Below, piece by piece: positions 1-6,922 of a DNA stretch of 17,560 nucleotides (position 1 is its first letter; every line of letters begins with the position of its first letter). A program made the translations under genes and the position numbers. The notes under the pieces were generated by a model. The model made no database searches, was not told the DNA's origin, and was given only the letters and a program-made list of their open reading frames with translations. The stretch lies in assembly GCF_905207935.1 (NCBI RefSeq), contig NZ_CAJLNI010000027.1, forward strand, positions 1 to 17,560. Direction: 5' to 3'. The stretch is from an uncultured Haemophilus sp. GTDB taxonomy: Bacteria > Pseudomonadota > Gammaproteobacteria > Enterobacterales > Pasteurellaceae.

Positions 1-1074
1 GAAGAGCGTTTCGATAAAGTCAGTAACGATATGCGTCGTAAAGGTATGAAGATGGTAACTGCTGATGCCATTTCAGATCCAGTTGTGCAAGTGATTGCTT
101 CTTTGGCGTTGGCAGCAGTGCTTTATTTAGCAACGACACCATTAATTGCTGATGATAATTTAACTGCGGGTTCTTTCACGGTAGTTTTTTCTTCTATGTT
201 AGCGATGATGCGTCCGTTAAAATCCTTGACGAATGTAAACTCACAATTCCAACGAGGCATGGCGGCTTGTCAGACATTGTTTGCGATCTTAGATTTAGAG
301 ACTGAAAAAGATAATGGTACGTATAAAGCCGAACCCGCAAAAGGTGATTTAGAATTTAAAAATGTGAGTTTTGCCTATGAGGGTAAAGAAGAGAAAGCCT
401 TAAATAATATCTCTTTCTATGTGCCTGCAGGCAAAACCGTGGCATTAGTGGGGCGTTCAGGTTCGGGTAAATCAACCATTGCCAATTTAGTGACGCGTTT
501 CTACGATATTGATGAAGGTGAGATTTTATTAGATGGCGTGAGAATTCAAGATTATCGTTTATCTAATTTACGCGAAAATTGTTCAGTGGTTTCTCAACAA
601 GTACATTTATTTAACGATACGATTGCCAATAATATTGCTTATGCGGCAGAAGATAAATACACGCGTGAAGAAATTATCGAAGCGGCGAAAGCAGCTTATG
701 CACTTGAATTTATCGAGAAACTTCCACAAGGTTTTGATACCGTTATTGGTGAGAATGGCGCAAGTCTTTCTGGTGGTCAGCGTCAGCGTTTAGCCATTGC
801 TCGTGCGTTATTACGTAATTCACCGGTTTTAATTTTAGATGAAGCGACGTCTGCTCTTGATACCGAATCTGAACGTGCGATTCAGTCTGCATTAGAAGAG
901 CTGAAGAAAGATCGTACAGTATTGGTGATTGCGCATCGTTTATCAACCATTGAAAATGCCGATGAAATCTTAGTCATTGAACATGGTGAAATTAAAGAAC
1001 GTGGTACACATCAAGATTTATTAGCGCTTGATGGTGCGTATAAACAATTACACAGTATGCAGTTTAGCGGATAA
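1..1074 (+). CDS. msbA: Lipid A export ABC transporter MsbA, C-terminal part (5' end outside window)
   Basis: MsbA flips core-lipid A across the inner membrane using ATP and works as a homodimer, each chain being a fused membrane and ATPase half. The reading frame is open from base 1, so the start lies upstream; 357 residues are visible of about 580 usual for the family. The fragment begins near the last two membrane helices (about residues 25-50 and 57-76). It then has a complete nucleotide-binding domain: Walker A GRSGSGKST (residues 151-159), signature LSGGQ (from base 766), Walker B LILDEATS, and the H-loop in AHRLST. The run SLTNVNSQFQRGMAACQTLF is typical of MsbA rather than of other ABC exporters. 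It is followed 53 bases later by lpxK, the usual arrangement. The identification is very secure; only the N-terminal helices cannot be judged. Confidence 0.97.
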   Translation, partial: EERFDKVSNDMRRKGMKMVTADAISDPVVQVIASLALAAVLYLATTPLIADDNLTAGSFTVVFSSMLAMMRPLKSLTNVNSQFQRGMAACQTLFAILDLETEKDNGTYKAEPAKGDLEFKNVSFAYEGKEEKALNNISFYVPAGKTVALVGRSGSGKSTIANLVTRFYDIDEGEILLDGVRIQDYRLSNLRENCSVVSQQVHLFNDTIANNIAYAAEDKYTREEIIEAAKAAYALEFIEKLPQGFDTVIGENGASLSGGQRQRLAIARALLRNSPVLILDEATSALDTESERAIQSALEELKKDRTVLVIAHRLSTIENADEILVIEHGEIKERGTHQDLLALDGAYKQLHSMQFSG

Positions 1075-1082
1075 AATAATAA

Positions 1083-1104
1083 GGGCGAACCAATGTGTTC
1101 GCCC
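1083..1104. terminator. Hairpin between msbA and lpxK, no T-run on the + strand
   Basis: GGGCGAAC (1083-1090) pairs perfectly with GTTCGCCC (1097-1104) around a 6-base loop. On the + strand the stem is followed by AAAATC, so it should not terminate msbA-lpxK transcription strongly. On the - strand it is followed by a T-rich stretch (complement of 1070-1082). It may act as a weak attenuator, an RNA-stability element or an antisense stop. Function is inferred; the pairing is seen. Confidence 0.4.
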
Positions 1105-1127
1105 AAAATCAATATAGGATAAATGAA

Positions 1128-2108
1128 ATGCCTTTTTGGTACTCTAATTCAAAGCTAGCTTGGTTACTCCTTCCTTTTTCACTGCTATTTTGGTTGATTA
1201 GCCAAATTCGCCGAGCATTATTTTCCCTGAATATCTTATCCTCTTATAAATCTCCGAAACCGGTCATTATTGTCGGCAATCTTTCTGTTGGTGGAAATGG
1301 TAAAACGCCTGTCGTTGTCTGGCTAGTTGAAGAGTTACAAAAACAAGGATTACGTGTAGGCGTGATTTCTCGTGGCTATGGTAGCCAATCTAAAACCTAT
1401 CCTTTACTTGTCACACCGGAAACAGACCCCGTTCAAGGGGGCGATGAACCTGTTTTAATTGCCAAAAGAACAGGTGTACCCGTGGTGATTTCACCGAATC
1501 GTCAACAAGCGATTGAATTACTTTTGAACACACAGGATTGCGATCTGATTATTTCGGATGATGGATTACAACATTATAAGTTGCAACGTGATATTGAAAT
1601 TGTGGTGATGGATGCAGAACGCGCTTTAGGGAACGGCTTTGTGTTACCTGCTGGGCCTTTGCGTGAGTTACCAAGTCGTTTAAAAAATGTGGACTTTGTG
1701 ATTACCAATGGCGGAAAAAATGCTTATTCAGATGCGGTTATGACGCTCGTTCCTCATTATGCGATTAATTTAGTGACAGCTGAAAAACGCTTGTTAAGTG
1801 AATTTTCCCAAGGTTCAGCTATCGCGGGAATTGGTAACCCACAACGTTTTTTCACGATGTTGGAAAATTTAAATATTCGTTTAGAAAATACGAAAGCTTT
1901 TCAAGATCATCAACATTTTGAGCCGCAATTATTAGAAAAACTCGCTGAAAACCAACCGCTCTTTATGACCGAAAAGGATGCCGTAAAATGCCAAGCTTTT
2001 GCTAAAGAGAATTGGTGGTATGTTCCCGTTGATGCGGAGATTGTTGAGGCTGAAAACCAAGGCCAAAAACTTCCACAATTGTGGGAAAAAATCCGTCATT
2101 TAGTTTAA
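1128..2108 (+). CDS. lpxK: Tetraacyldisaccharide 4'-kinase LpxK
   Basis: LpxK phosphorylates the 4' position of the tetraacyldisaccharide 1-phosphate precursor, giving lipid IVA, at the inner face of the inner membrane. The 326-residue product has a hydrophobic N-terminal anchor (about residues 11-25), then a P-loop GNLSVGGNGKTP (50-61), the SRGYG motif (81-85), DDGLQHY (144-150) and LPAGPLRE (173-180). Length fits the family (about 325-335). The ATG at 1128 was chosen because it gives the family-typical MPFWYS start and has AGGA (1116-1119) 8 bases upstream. An in-frame ATG at 1095 would add 11 residues but lies inside the preceding hairpin and has no ribosome binding site. It lies between msbA and a YcaR-type gene, as in E. 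coli. Another ATG at 1123 in a different frame opens only 11 codons. Confidence 0.95.
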   Translation: MPFWYSNSKLAWLLLPFSLLFWLISQIRRALFSLNILSSYKSPKPVIIVGNLSVGGNGKTPVVVWLVEELQKQGLRVGVISRGYGSQSKTYPLLVTPETDPVQGGDEPVLIAKRTGVPVVISPNRQQAIELLLNTQDCDLIISDDGLQHYKLQRDIEIVVMDAERALGNGFVLPAGPLRELPSRLKNVDFVITNGGKNAYSDAVMTLVPHYAINLVTAEKRLLSEFSQGSAIAGIGNPQRFFTMLENLNIRLENTKAFQDHQHFEPQLLEKLAENQPLFMTEKDAVKCQAFAKENWWYVPVDAEIVEAENQGQKLPQLWEKIRHLV

Positions 2109-2125
2109 CTCTATTCGAGTGAAAT

Positions 2126-2305
2126 ATGCGTGAGAAACTTAATCCTCGATTATTAGAAGTGATTGCTTGCCCGCGATGTTTGGCAAGATTGAAATACGAT
2201 CAAGAAAATCAACGGCTCATTTGCCCTTTTGAGCAAGTGGCGTATCCTATTGAAAATGGCGTGCCGGTTTTGTTGGCAGAAAAAGCCGAAAGATTGAAAG
2301 AATAA
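2126..2305 (+). CDS. ycaR: Trm112/YcaR-family small zinc-ribbon protein
   Basis: This is a 59-codon open frame starting with ATG at 2126, 17 bases after the lpxK stop. The product begins MREKLNPRLLEVIACPRC and has the CPxC knuckle at residues 15-18, a third cysteine at 33 (LICP) and the family ending PIENGVPVLL (41-50). E. coli YcaR, found in the same place between lpxK and kdsB, likewise keeps CPxC plus one later cysteine, so this is a half-degenerate zinc ribbon. In other organisms Trm112 proteins activate methyltransferases; the role of the short bacterial form is not established. The ribosome binding site is weak (GAG at 2117-2119), suggesting coupling to lpxK translation. Its TAA (2303-2305) overlaps the ribosome binding site of kdsB. 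The family assignment is firm, the function open. Confidence 0.93.
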   Translation: MREKLNPRLLEVIACPRCLARLKYDQENQRLICPFEQVAYPIENGVPVLLAEKAERLKE

Positions 2306-2308
2306 GGA
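2304..2308 (+). promoter_or_regulatory. Ribosome binding site deciding the kdsB start
   Basis: AAGGA here shares bases with the ycaR TAA stop. It touches an ATG at 2309 directly, too close to use, and sits 6 bases before the ATG at 2315, which therefore is the likely kdsB start. Confidence 0.7.
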
Positions 2309-2314
2309 ATGATT

Positions 2315-3079
2315 ATGTCATTTACAGTTATTATCCCTGCTCGTTTTGCATCGAGCCGCTTACCAGGTAAACCTTTAGCTGATATTGCCGGTAAACCCAT
2401 GATTCAACATGTTTTTGAGAAAGCTCAACAATCAGGCGCGAGCCGAGTCATTATTGCCACAGATAACGAACAAGTTGAAAAGGCAGCAAAAGCTTTTGGA
2501 GCAGAAGTGTGCATGACATCAGAAGCACATAATTCTGGTACTGAGCGTTTAGCGGAAGTGGTCAGTAAGCTTAGTATTGCTGATGATGAAATTATTGTAA
2601 ACATCCAAGGGGATGAGCCGCTAATTCCACCTGTTATTGTGAGTCAAGTGGCAGAGAATTTAGCGAAGTTTAACGTGAATATGGCGACACTAGCGGTAAA
2701 AATTCACGAAACGGAAGAGTTATTTAACCCAAATGCCGTGAAAGTCGTCACCGATAAAAATGGCTACGTTTTATACTTCTCTCGTTCAGTGATTCCTTAC
2801 GATCGTGATCAATTTATGCAATTAGCGGATACCTCAAAGGCTCAAATAGCTGATGCGTATCTTCGTCATATTGGTATTTATGCTTACCGTGCCGGCTTTA
2901 TTAAACAATATGTGCAATGGGCACCAACACAATTAGAAAACTTAGAGAAATTAGAGCAACTCCGTGTATTGTGGTACGGTGAGCGTATTCACGTAGAATT
3001 GGCGAAAGAAGTCCCTGCTGTTGGTGTGGATACGGCAGAAGATTTAGAAAAAGTGCGGTTAATTTTGACTGTAAATTAA
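2315..3079 (+). CDS. kdsB: 3-deoxy-manno-octulosonate cytidylyltransferase KdsB
   Basis: KdsB activates Kdo with CTP to give CMP-Kdo, the donor for the inner core of LPS; it is cytoplasmic and Mg-dependent. The 254-residue protein matches the usual length. It opens MSFTVIIPARFASSRLPGKP, the nucleotide-binding start of this transferase family, with the conserved lysine at residue 19. It has NIQGDEPLIPP (96-106, metal-binding Asp100) and LRHIGIYAYR, then VGVDTAEDLEKVR near the C terminus. The start at 2315 is preferred over ATG 2309 because of ribosome-binding-site spacing and because the family begins MSF. It is very probably translated from the msbA-lpxK-ycaR message. A DNA uptake sequence lies in its last codons. 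No T-run terminator follows it. Confidence 0.97.
   Translation: MSFTVIIPARFASSRLPGKPLADIAGKPMIQHVFEKAQQSGASRVIIATDNEQVEKAAKAFGAEVCMTSEAHNSGTERLAEVVSKLSIADDEIIVNIQGDEPLIPPVIVSQVAENLAKFNVNMATLAVKIHETEELFNPNAVKVVTDKNGYVLYFSRSVIPYDRDQFMQLADTSKAQIADAYLRHIGIYAYRAGFIKQYVQWAPTQLENLEKLEQLRVLWYGERIHVELAKEVPAVGVDTAEDLEKVRLILTVN
3051..3059 (+). repeat. DNA uptake sequence in kdsB
   Basis: A perfect AAGTGCGGT, the core of the Haemophilus-type uptake signal recognised in natural transformation, followed by TAATTTT. In the kdsB frame it encodes KVR. Confidence 0.8.
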
Positions 3080-3103
3080 GATTTTATATTTATATCAATC
3101 AGC

Positions 3104-3132
3104 TTGATAAGGTCAGAATCTCTCATTATACT
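3104..3132 (+). promoter_or_regulatory. Predicted sigma70 promoter for the gene at 3254
   Basis: TTGATA (3104-3109) and TATACT (3127-3132) are each 5/6 matches to the consensus and are separated by exactly 17 bases. The predicted transcript would start near 3139 and carry a leader of about 115 bases. The -35 forms the right arm of a 6-base-pair inverted repeat, TATCAA/TTGATA (3093-3098 and 3104-3109), which could be an operator. No T-run follows it, so it is not an obvious kdsB terminator. Confidence 0.5.
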
Positions 3133-3253
3133 CATTAATAGGTGTTTGATTGTGGCGGGGAGGTTTTAATTTCGAATAAATATTGAGTTATATTCATGAG
3201 AAAAAAATAAGTCAACCAATATAAATTAGTTTTATTAAATCAAGGAAGAAAAA

Positions 3254-4207
3254 ATGAAAAAATTTAACTTATTAATGACATGCATCTTCGTGAGTCAAAT
3301 TCCGCAAATAGTACAAGCTGAAGAACAAAAATGGATAGATAAACAACATGATCGAATCCATGAAACCCTAAATAGCTGGGCCAAGAGTATTGATAACTGG
3401 ATAAGCGAACCTGATCCAGAGAATCCAGCTAGTGCTAAATTACGAGTGATGCTAGATAGCCAATGGAATCATTATGATCATTTGACTTTTAAACCACGTG
3501 TGCGCGGTAAAATTCGTTTGCCTGGCGTGAAAAAACAGCTAAGTTTGGTATTCGGTGATGAAGATGTTGAAAACCAAGAGAATGATAAAAACTATATTGG
3601 AAGTATATATAAAAAACCGCTAGAGAATAAGAAACGTTATAATAGCAGTCAGGCACGTAATGATAATGCCTCTATCGGCTTACGTTGGTCTGATAGTATT
3701 AAAAGCTTAGGAGTAAATACTCATTTTGATCTTGGTATCCGCTCTGGTGTAGATGTTTTTGTTCGTTTTAAAGCTTATAAAGAGTGGCAAATTAATGATG
3801 AGCTTTCTACTCGATTAGAACAAATTTATCGTTATGGTAGTAATAGTAAGCATTACGTGCGTACCAATTTCGAAACGAAATACCAACGCACCCAAAATAT
3901 TTTTATTGGAAACAACTTATATCTACAATATGCGCGTGATATTGATGAAGAGATTTCATGGGGAAATAGTATTTATCAGGAACATGATTTTACTAATAAC
4001 AAACGTTTAAATTACGGTATCTTTGTTGGTGGTTATTTAGATAATAAAAAATTCGATATTAATCAGTATGGACCATTTATAAGCTGGCGTCAGCCAATTT
4101 GGCGAAAATGGCTATTTATTCAACCGGAATTAAGCTATTACAATGATAGAAAGAAAGACCGTAGTCATCACGTTGGTGCATTTTTACGATTAGAAGCAGT
4201 TTTCTAA
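3254..4207 (+). CDS. Predicted outer-membrane beta-barrel protein of unknown function
   Basis: I do not recognise the family. The 317-residue product has a Sec signal peptide (MKK, hydrophobic core, predicted cut after VQA at residue 22). A short charged, probably helical segment follows, with Trp at 27, 42 and 49 and ending around ENPASAKL (57-63). From about residue 62 on, short stretches of alternating polar and hydrophobic/aromatic residues, rich in Tyr, Arg and Asn, suggest roughly 12-14 beta strands, and the chain ends in LRLEAVF with the C-terminal Phe typical of BAM-assembled barrels. AAGGAAG (3242-3248) sits 5 bases before the ATG, and a good promoter lies upstream. Two sampled 60-base lines are 32-33% GC against 37-40% in single sampled lines of kdsB and uvrC, a weak hint of foreign origin. 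From memory, H. influenzae has kdsB and uvrC adjacent, so this gene may be an insertion. Porin, adhesin or surface-modifying roles are all possible. Confidence 0.8.
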   Translation: MKKFNLLMTCIFVSQIPQIVQAEEQKWIDKQHDRIHETLNSWAKSIDNWISEPDPENPASAKLRVMLDSQWNHYDHLTFKPRVRGKIRLPGVKKQLSLVFGDEDVENQENDKNYIGSIYKKPLENKKRYNSSQARNDNASIGLRWSDSIKSLGVNTHFDLGIRSGVDVFVRFKAYKEWQINDELSTRLEQIYRYGSNSKHYVRTNFETKYQRTQNIFIGNNLYLQYARDIDEEISWGNSIYQEHDFTNNKRLNYGIFVGGYLDNKKFDINQYGPFISWRQPIWRKWLFIQPELSYYNDRKKDRSHHVGAFLRLEAVF

Positions 4208-4268
4208 TATTTGATGTTTTTCAAGTAATGTAAATATTGTTTTCTGTTTGAAAGCAAAAATCTTATTT

Positions 4269-6095
4269 ATGTTTGATTCTAAAAAGTTTCTCTCAGACGT
4301 TTCTCATAAACCTGGTGTTTATCGTATGTATGACGATAAAGATCAGGTTATTTATGTGGGCAAAGCGAAAGATCTTAAAAAGCGCCTTTCCAGCTACTTC
4401 CGAAAAAACTTAAGCAGCAAAAAAACAGAAGCATTGGTGTCGTCAATTCATCATATTGATACGACGATTACTTCTTCTGAAACAGAAGCATTATTGCTTG
4501 AGCATAATTTCATTAAGCTTTATCAACCTCGTTATAATGTGTTATTGCGAGATGATAAATCCTATCCTTTTATTTTATTGACGAAAGAACGTCATCCTCG
4601 TATTACTTCTTATCGTGGAACGAAAAAAATAGCGGGCGAATATTTCGGGCCTTATCCTCATGCGGGTGCAGTGCGTGAAACCTTATCATTAATGCAAAAA
4701 CTATTCCCTGTTCGTCAATGTGAAAATTCGGTTTATAACAATCGTTCCCGCCCTTGTTTGCAATATCAAATCGGGCGTTGCTCAGCACCTTGTGTGCCAG
4801 GTTATGTGACTGATGAGGAATATAACCAACAAGTTGAATTAGCACGACTATTTTTACAAGGAAAAGATCAGCAAGTATTAGATTACCTCATCGGCAAAAT
4901 GGAGCAGGCGAGCCGAGATTTAGATTTTGAAGGTGCGGCACGTTATCGTGATCAAATTCAAGCGGTGCGTGCAGTTATCGAAAAACAATTCGTATCCAAT
5001 GAGCGTTTAGATGACATGGATATTATGTCTATTGCGTATCAGCACGGTTTAGCTTGTGTTCAGGTAATGTTTATTCGTCAAGGCAAAGTATTGGGCAACC
5101 GCAGTTATTTTCCGAAAGTACCCGCTAATACCGATTTATCTGAACTCACAGCCACTTTTGTTGGGCAGTTTTATTTGCAAGGTCATCAGGGCAGAAGTAT
5201 TCCTAATAGTATTATTGTGGATCATAAACTAGATGAAAAAGCCGAGCTTGAGGCCTTATTAACTGAACAAGCCGGTCGAAAAGTGGTGATACAAGAATCC
5301 GCTAAAGGCGATAAAGGTAAATATCTACAACTAGCACAGATTAATGCTAAAGCGGCTTTAGCGACTCAACTTAAACAATCTTCCCGAATGCACGAACGTT
5401 ATCAAGCCCTTTGCGAATTGCTCGATATGCCTGAAATTAAACGTATGGAATGTTTTGATATTAGTCATACGATGGGTAATCAAACCGTGGCATCTTGCGT
5501 GGTATTTAATCAAGAAGGCCCACTGAAATCAGATTATCGCCGTTTTAATATTGAAGGCATTACAGGTGGTGATGACTATGCAGCGATGGAGCAAGCCTTA
5601 AAGAAACGTTACGATCGTGATCTTGATGAAGATAAAATTCCCGATATTATTTTTATTGATGGTGGTAAAGGGCAGCTTAATCGTGCCTTAGAGGTTTTTC
5701 ATCACCTCAACGTAAAATGGGATAAAAATCGACCGCACTTAATTGGTGTGGCAAAAGGAGTGGATCGTCGAGCAGGACAAGAGGTGTTGATTATCAGCAA
5801 ACAAGATCGTGAAATCCATTTGCCGGATGATAGCCTTGCACTGCATTTAATCCAACATATTCGAGATGAAAGCCATAATCATGCGATTAGCGGTCATCGT
5901 CAAAAACGCCAAAAAGCCTTTACCCAAAGTGGATTAGAAACCATTGATGGGGTAGGCGCTAAGCGACGCCAAGCCTTGTTGAAATATTTAGGTGGATTGC
6001 AAGGTGTCAAAAATGCCACGTTGGATGAAATCGCCTCTGTACCCGGTATTTCTAAAGCGTTAGCAGAAAAGATTTTCGAGACCTTAAAAAGTTAG
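4269..6095 (+). CDS. uvrC: Excinuclease ABC subunit C (UvrC)
   Basis: UvrC makes the two incisions flanking DNA damage in nucleotide excision repair, recruited by UvrB. The 608-residue product has all family parts. A GIY-YIG nuclease lies at about 14-95 (PGVY, YVGKAKDLKKR, with Arg39). Four cysteines at 151, 163, 171 and 175 have the same spacing as the iron-sulfur cluster ligands reported for E. coli UvrC. The UvrB-binding UVR motif is at about 203-238. The RNase H-like nuclease has Asp397 (CFDISH), Asp436 (GGDDY), Asp464 (IDGGKG) and His536 (RDESH). A helix-hairpin-helix pair is at about 556-606. The ATG at 4269 gives the family-like MFDSKKFL start. A TTG at 4248 would add 7 residues. Neither has a clear ribosome binding site, which is unusual here. 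It starts 61 bases after the unknown barrel gene. Confidence 0.97.
   Translation: MFDSKKFLSDVSHKPGVYRMYDDKDQVIYVGKAKDLKKRLSSYFRKNLSSKKTEALVSSIHHIDTTITSSETEALLLEHNFIKLYQPRYNVLLRDDKSYPFILLTKERHPRITSYRGTKKIAGEYFGPYPHAGAVRETLSLMQKLFPVRQCENSVYNNRSRPCLQYQIGRCSAPCVPGYVTDEEYNQQVELARLFLQGKDQQVLDYLIGKMEQASRDLDFEGAARYRDQIQAVRAVIEKQFVSNERLDDMDIMSIAYQHGLACVQVMFIRQGKVLGNRSYFPKVPANTDLSELTATFVGQFYLQGHQGRSIPNSIIVDHKLDEKAELEALLTEQAGRKVVIQESAKGDKGKYLQLAQINAKAALATQLKQSSRMHERYQALCELLDMPEIKRMECFDISHTMGNQTVASCVVFNQEGPLKSDYRRFNIEGITGGDDYAAMEQALKKRYDRDLDEDKIPDIIFIDGGKGQLNRALEVFHHLNVKWDKNRPHLIGVAKGVDRRAGQEVLIISKQDREIHLPDDSLALHLIQHIRDESHNHAISGHRQKRQKAFTQSGLETIDGVGAKRRQALLKYLGGLQGVKNATLDEIASVPGISKALAEKIFETLKS
5732..5740 (-). 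repeat. DNA uptake sequence in uvrC
   Basis: Perfect core on the - strand (ACCGCACTT on +). It is the only copy here read in the frame that gives RPHL. Confidence 0.8.
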
Positions 6096-6103
6096 GAAAA
6101 ATC

Positions 6104-6131
6104 TTGATTTTCTACGCGAACTGTCTATGAT
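6104..6131 (+). promoter_or_regulatory. Predicted promoter for the terC-family gene
   Basis: TTGATT (6104-6109, 4/6) and TATGAT (6126-6131, 5/6) are separated by 16 bases, placing a start near 6138 and a leader of about 26 bases. The uvrC-terC gap is only 68 bases, too short for the manganese-sensing yybP-ykoY riboswitch that precedes some TerC-family genes. Confidence 0.4.
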
Positions 6132-6163
6132 TCAACCTTTCGGATTTTATATAGGAACATATT

Positions 6164-6883
6164 ATGTTTGAATGGCTTGTTGATCCCGAAGCATGGATTT
6201 CATTGCTTACTTTGACCGCACTTGAAATCGTCTTGGGTATCGATAACATTATTTTTATTAGTATTTTAGTGGGACGTTTACCCGCAAATCAACGTCAATC
6301 TGGTCGTATTATCGGCCTTGGATTAGCGATGATTACCCGTATTTTACTTCTAGTTTCCCTTTCTTGGATGATGAAATTAACGGAGCCGTTGTTCACGTTA
6401 GTCGGTCAGGAAATTTCGGGTCGAGATTTGATTTTATTCCTTGGAGGCTTATTCCTAATAGTGAAAAGTACAGGCGAAATTAAAGAAGCGATGCATCCTG
6501 AAGCACATCATGAAGAAGAGAATAACAAGAAGAAAGTCAGCTATTTGGGCGTGTTAATCCAAATTGCAATTTTAGATATTGTATTTTCTTTAGATTCAGT
6601 GATCACCGCGGTAGGGATGGCAAATCACCTTCCTGTGATGATCTTGGCAATTATGATTGCAGTTGGTGTGATGATGTTTGCCGCGAAACCAATTGGTGAT
6701 TTTGTAGATACTCATCCAACATTGAAGATTTTAGCCTTAGCCTTCTTAATTTTAGTGGGCGTAAGTTTAATTGCAGAAAGCTTAGATATTCATATTCCGA
6801 AAGGCTACATTTACTTTGCTATGGGCTTCTCTGCAGTGGTGGAAATGCTCAACATCAAGATGCGAAAATCACTTGGACATTAA
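6164..6883 (+). CDS. TerC-family integral membrane protein (YgdQ/HI0056-like)
   Basis: TerC-family proteins are inner-membrane proteins with about seven helices. Several are linked to manganese efflux or to metal loading of secreted proteins, others only to tellurite resistance by name. The 239-residue product shows the two inverted halves, each with its acidic signature inside a helix: LEIVLGIDN (20-28, Glu21 and Asp27) and ILDIVFSLDSV (136-146, Asp138 and Asp144). Between them is a soluble loop rich in His and Glu (about 110-124, HPEAHHEEE), which could bind metal; this is an inference. AGGA (6153-6156) sits 7 bases before the ATG. It lacks the CBS and CorC domains of longer relatives. It follows uvrC and ends at a terminator shared with hitC. 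The precise substrate cannot be told from sequence. Confidence 0.93.
   Translation: MFEWLVDPEAWISLLTLTALEIVLGIDNIIFISILVGRLPANQRQSGRIIGLGLAMITRILLLVSLSWMMKLTEPLFTLVGQEISGRDLILFLGGLFLIVKSTGEIKEAMHPEAHHEEENNKKKVSYLGVLIQIAILDIVFSLDSVITAVGMANHLPVMILAIMIAVGVMMFAAKPIGDFVDTHPTLKILALAFLILVGVSLIAESLDIHIPKGYIYFAMGFSAVVEMLNIKMRKSLGH
6215..6223 (-). repeat. DNA uptake sequence at the start of the terC-family gene
   Basis: Perfect core on the - strand. In the gene frame ACCGCACTT encodes TAL within the first membrane helix, just before the acidic EIVLGIDN signature. Confidence 0.8.
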
Positions 6884-6889
6884 TTATAT

Positions 6890-6922
6890 AAAAAGGGCGG
6901 AACAATGTGTTCCGCCTTTTTT
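6890..6922. terminator. Bidirectional terminator between the terC-family gene and hitC
   Basis: GGCGGAAC (6896-6903) pairs with GTTCCGCC (6909-6916) around the loop AATGT. The stem is flanked by an A-run on the left and T6 on the right (6917-6922), giving a T-run on both strands. The right T-run overlaps the hitC stop codon. It serves convergent genes, as expected, and closely resembles the msbA-lpxK hairpin. Confidence 0.88.

Noticed and set aside
743..946. Opposite-strand open frames inside msbA, uvrC, hitB, gshAB, phoH and the Cof-type gene
   Set aside because: They are shadows of long, well-identified genes with no ribosome binding sites or recognisable domains.
1095..1127. In-frame N-terminal extension of lpxK from ATG 1095
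   Set aside because: It lies in the msbA-lpxK hairpin, has no ribosome binding site and adds 11 residues not seen in the family.
3080..3253. kdsB terminator
   Set aside because: The only stem found (3093-3109) is AT-rich, 6 base pairs long and not followed by a T-run; it is better read as part of the next promoter.
3254..3283. Possible lipobox (LMTC) in the unknown barrel protein
   Set aside because: The cysteine is at residue 10, too early, with Thr at -1; a normal signal-peptidase site follows VQA at residue 22.
4248..4268. TTG start adding 7 residues to uvrC
   Set aside because: No ribosome binding site and the ATG at 4269 gives the family-like start; the true start remains slightly uncertain because 4269 also lacks one.
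4957..4968. CAAGCGGTG in uvrC as the other Pasteurellaceae uptake sequence (ACAAGCGGT)
   Set aside because: Only a partial, single match; all perfect copies in the window are the AAGTGCGGT type.
6096..6163. Manganese riboswitch (yybP-ykoY) upstream of the TerC-family gene
   Set aside because: The 68-base gap is too short for it and shows no supporting stems; only a weak A/T-rich pairing is visible.
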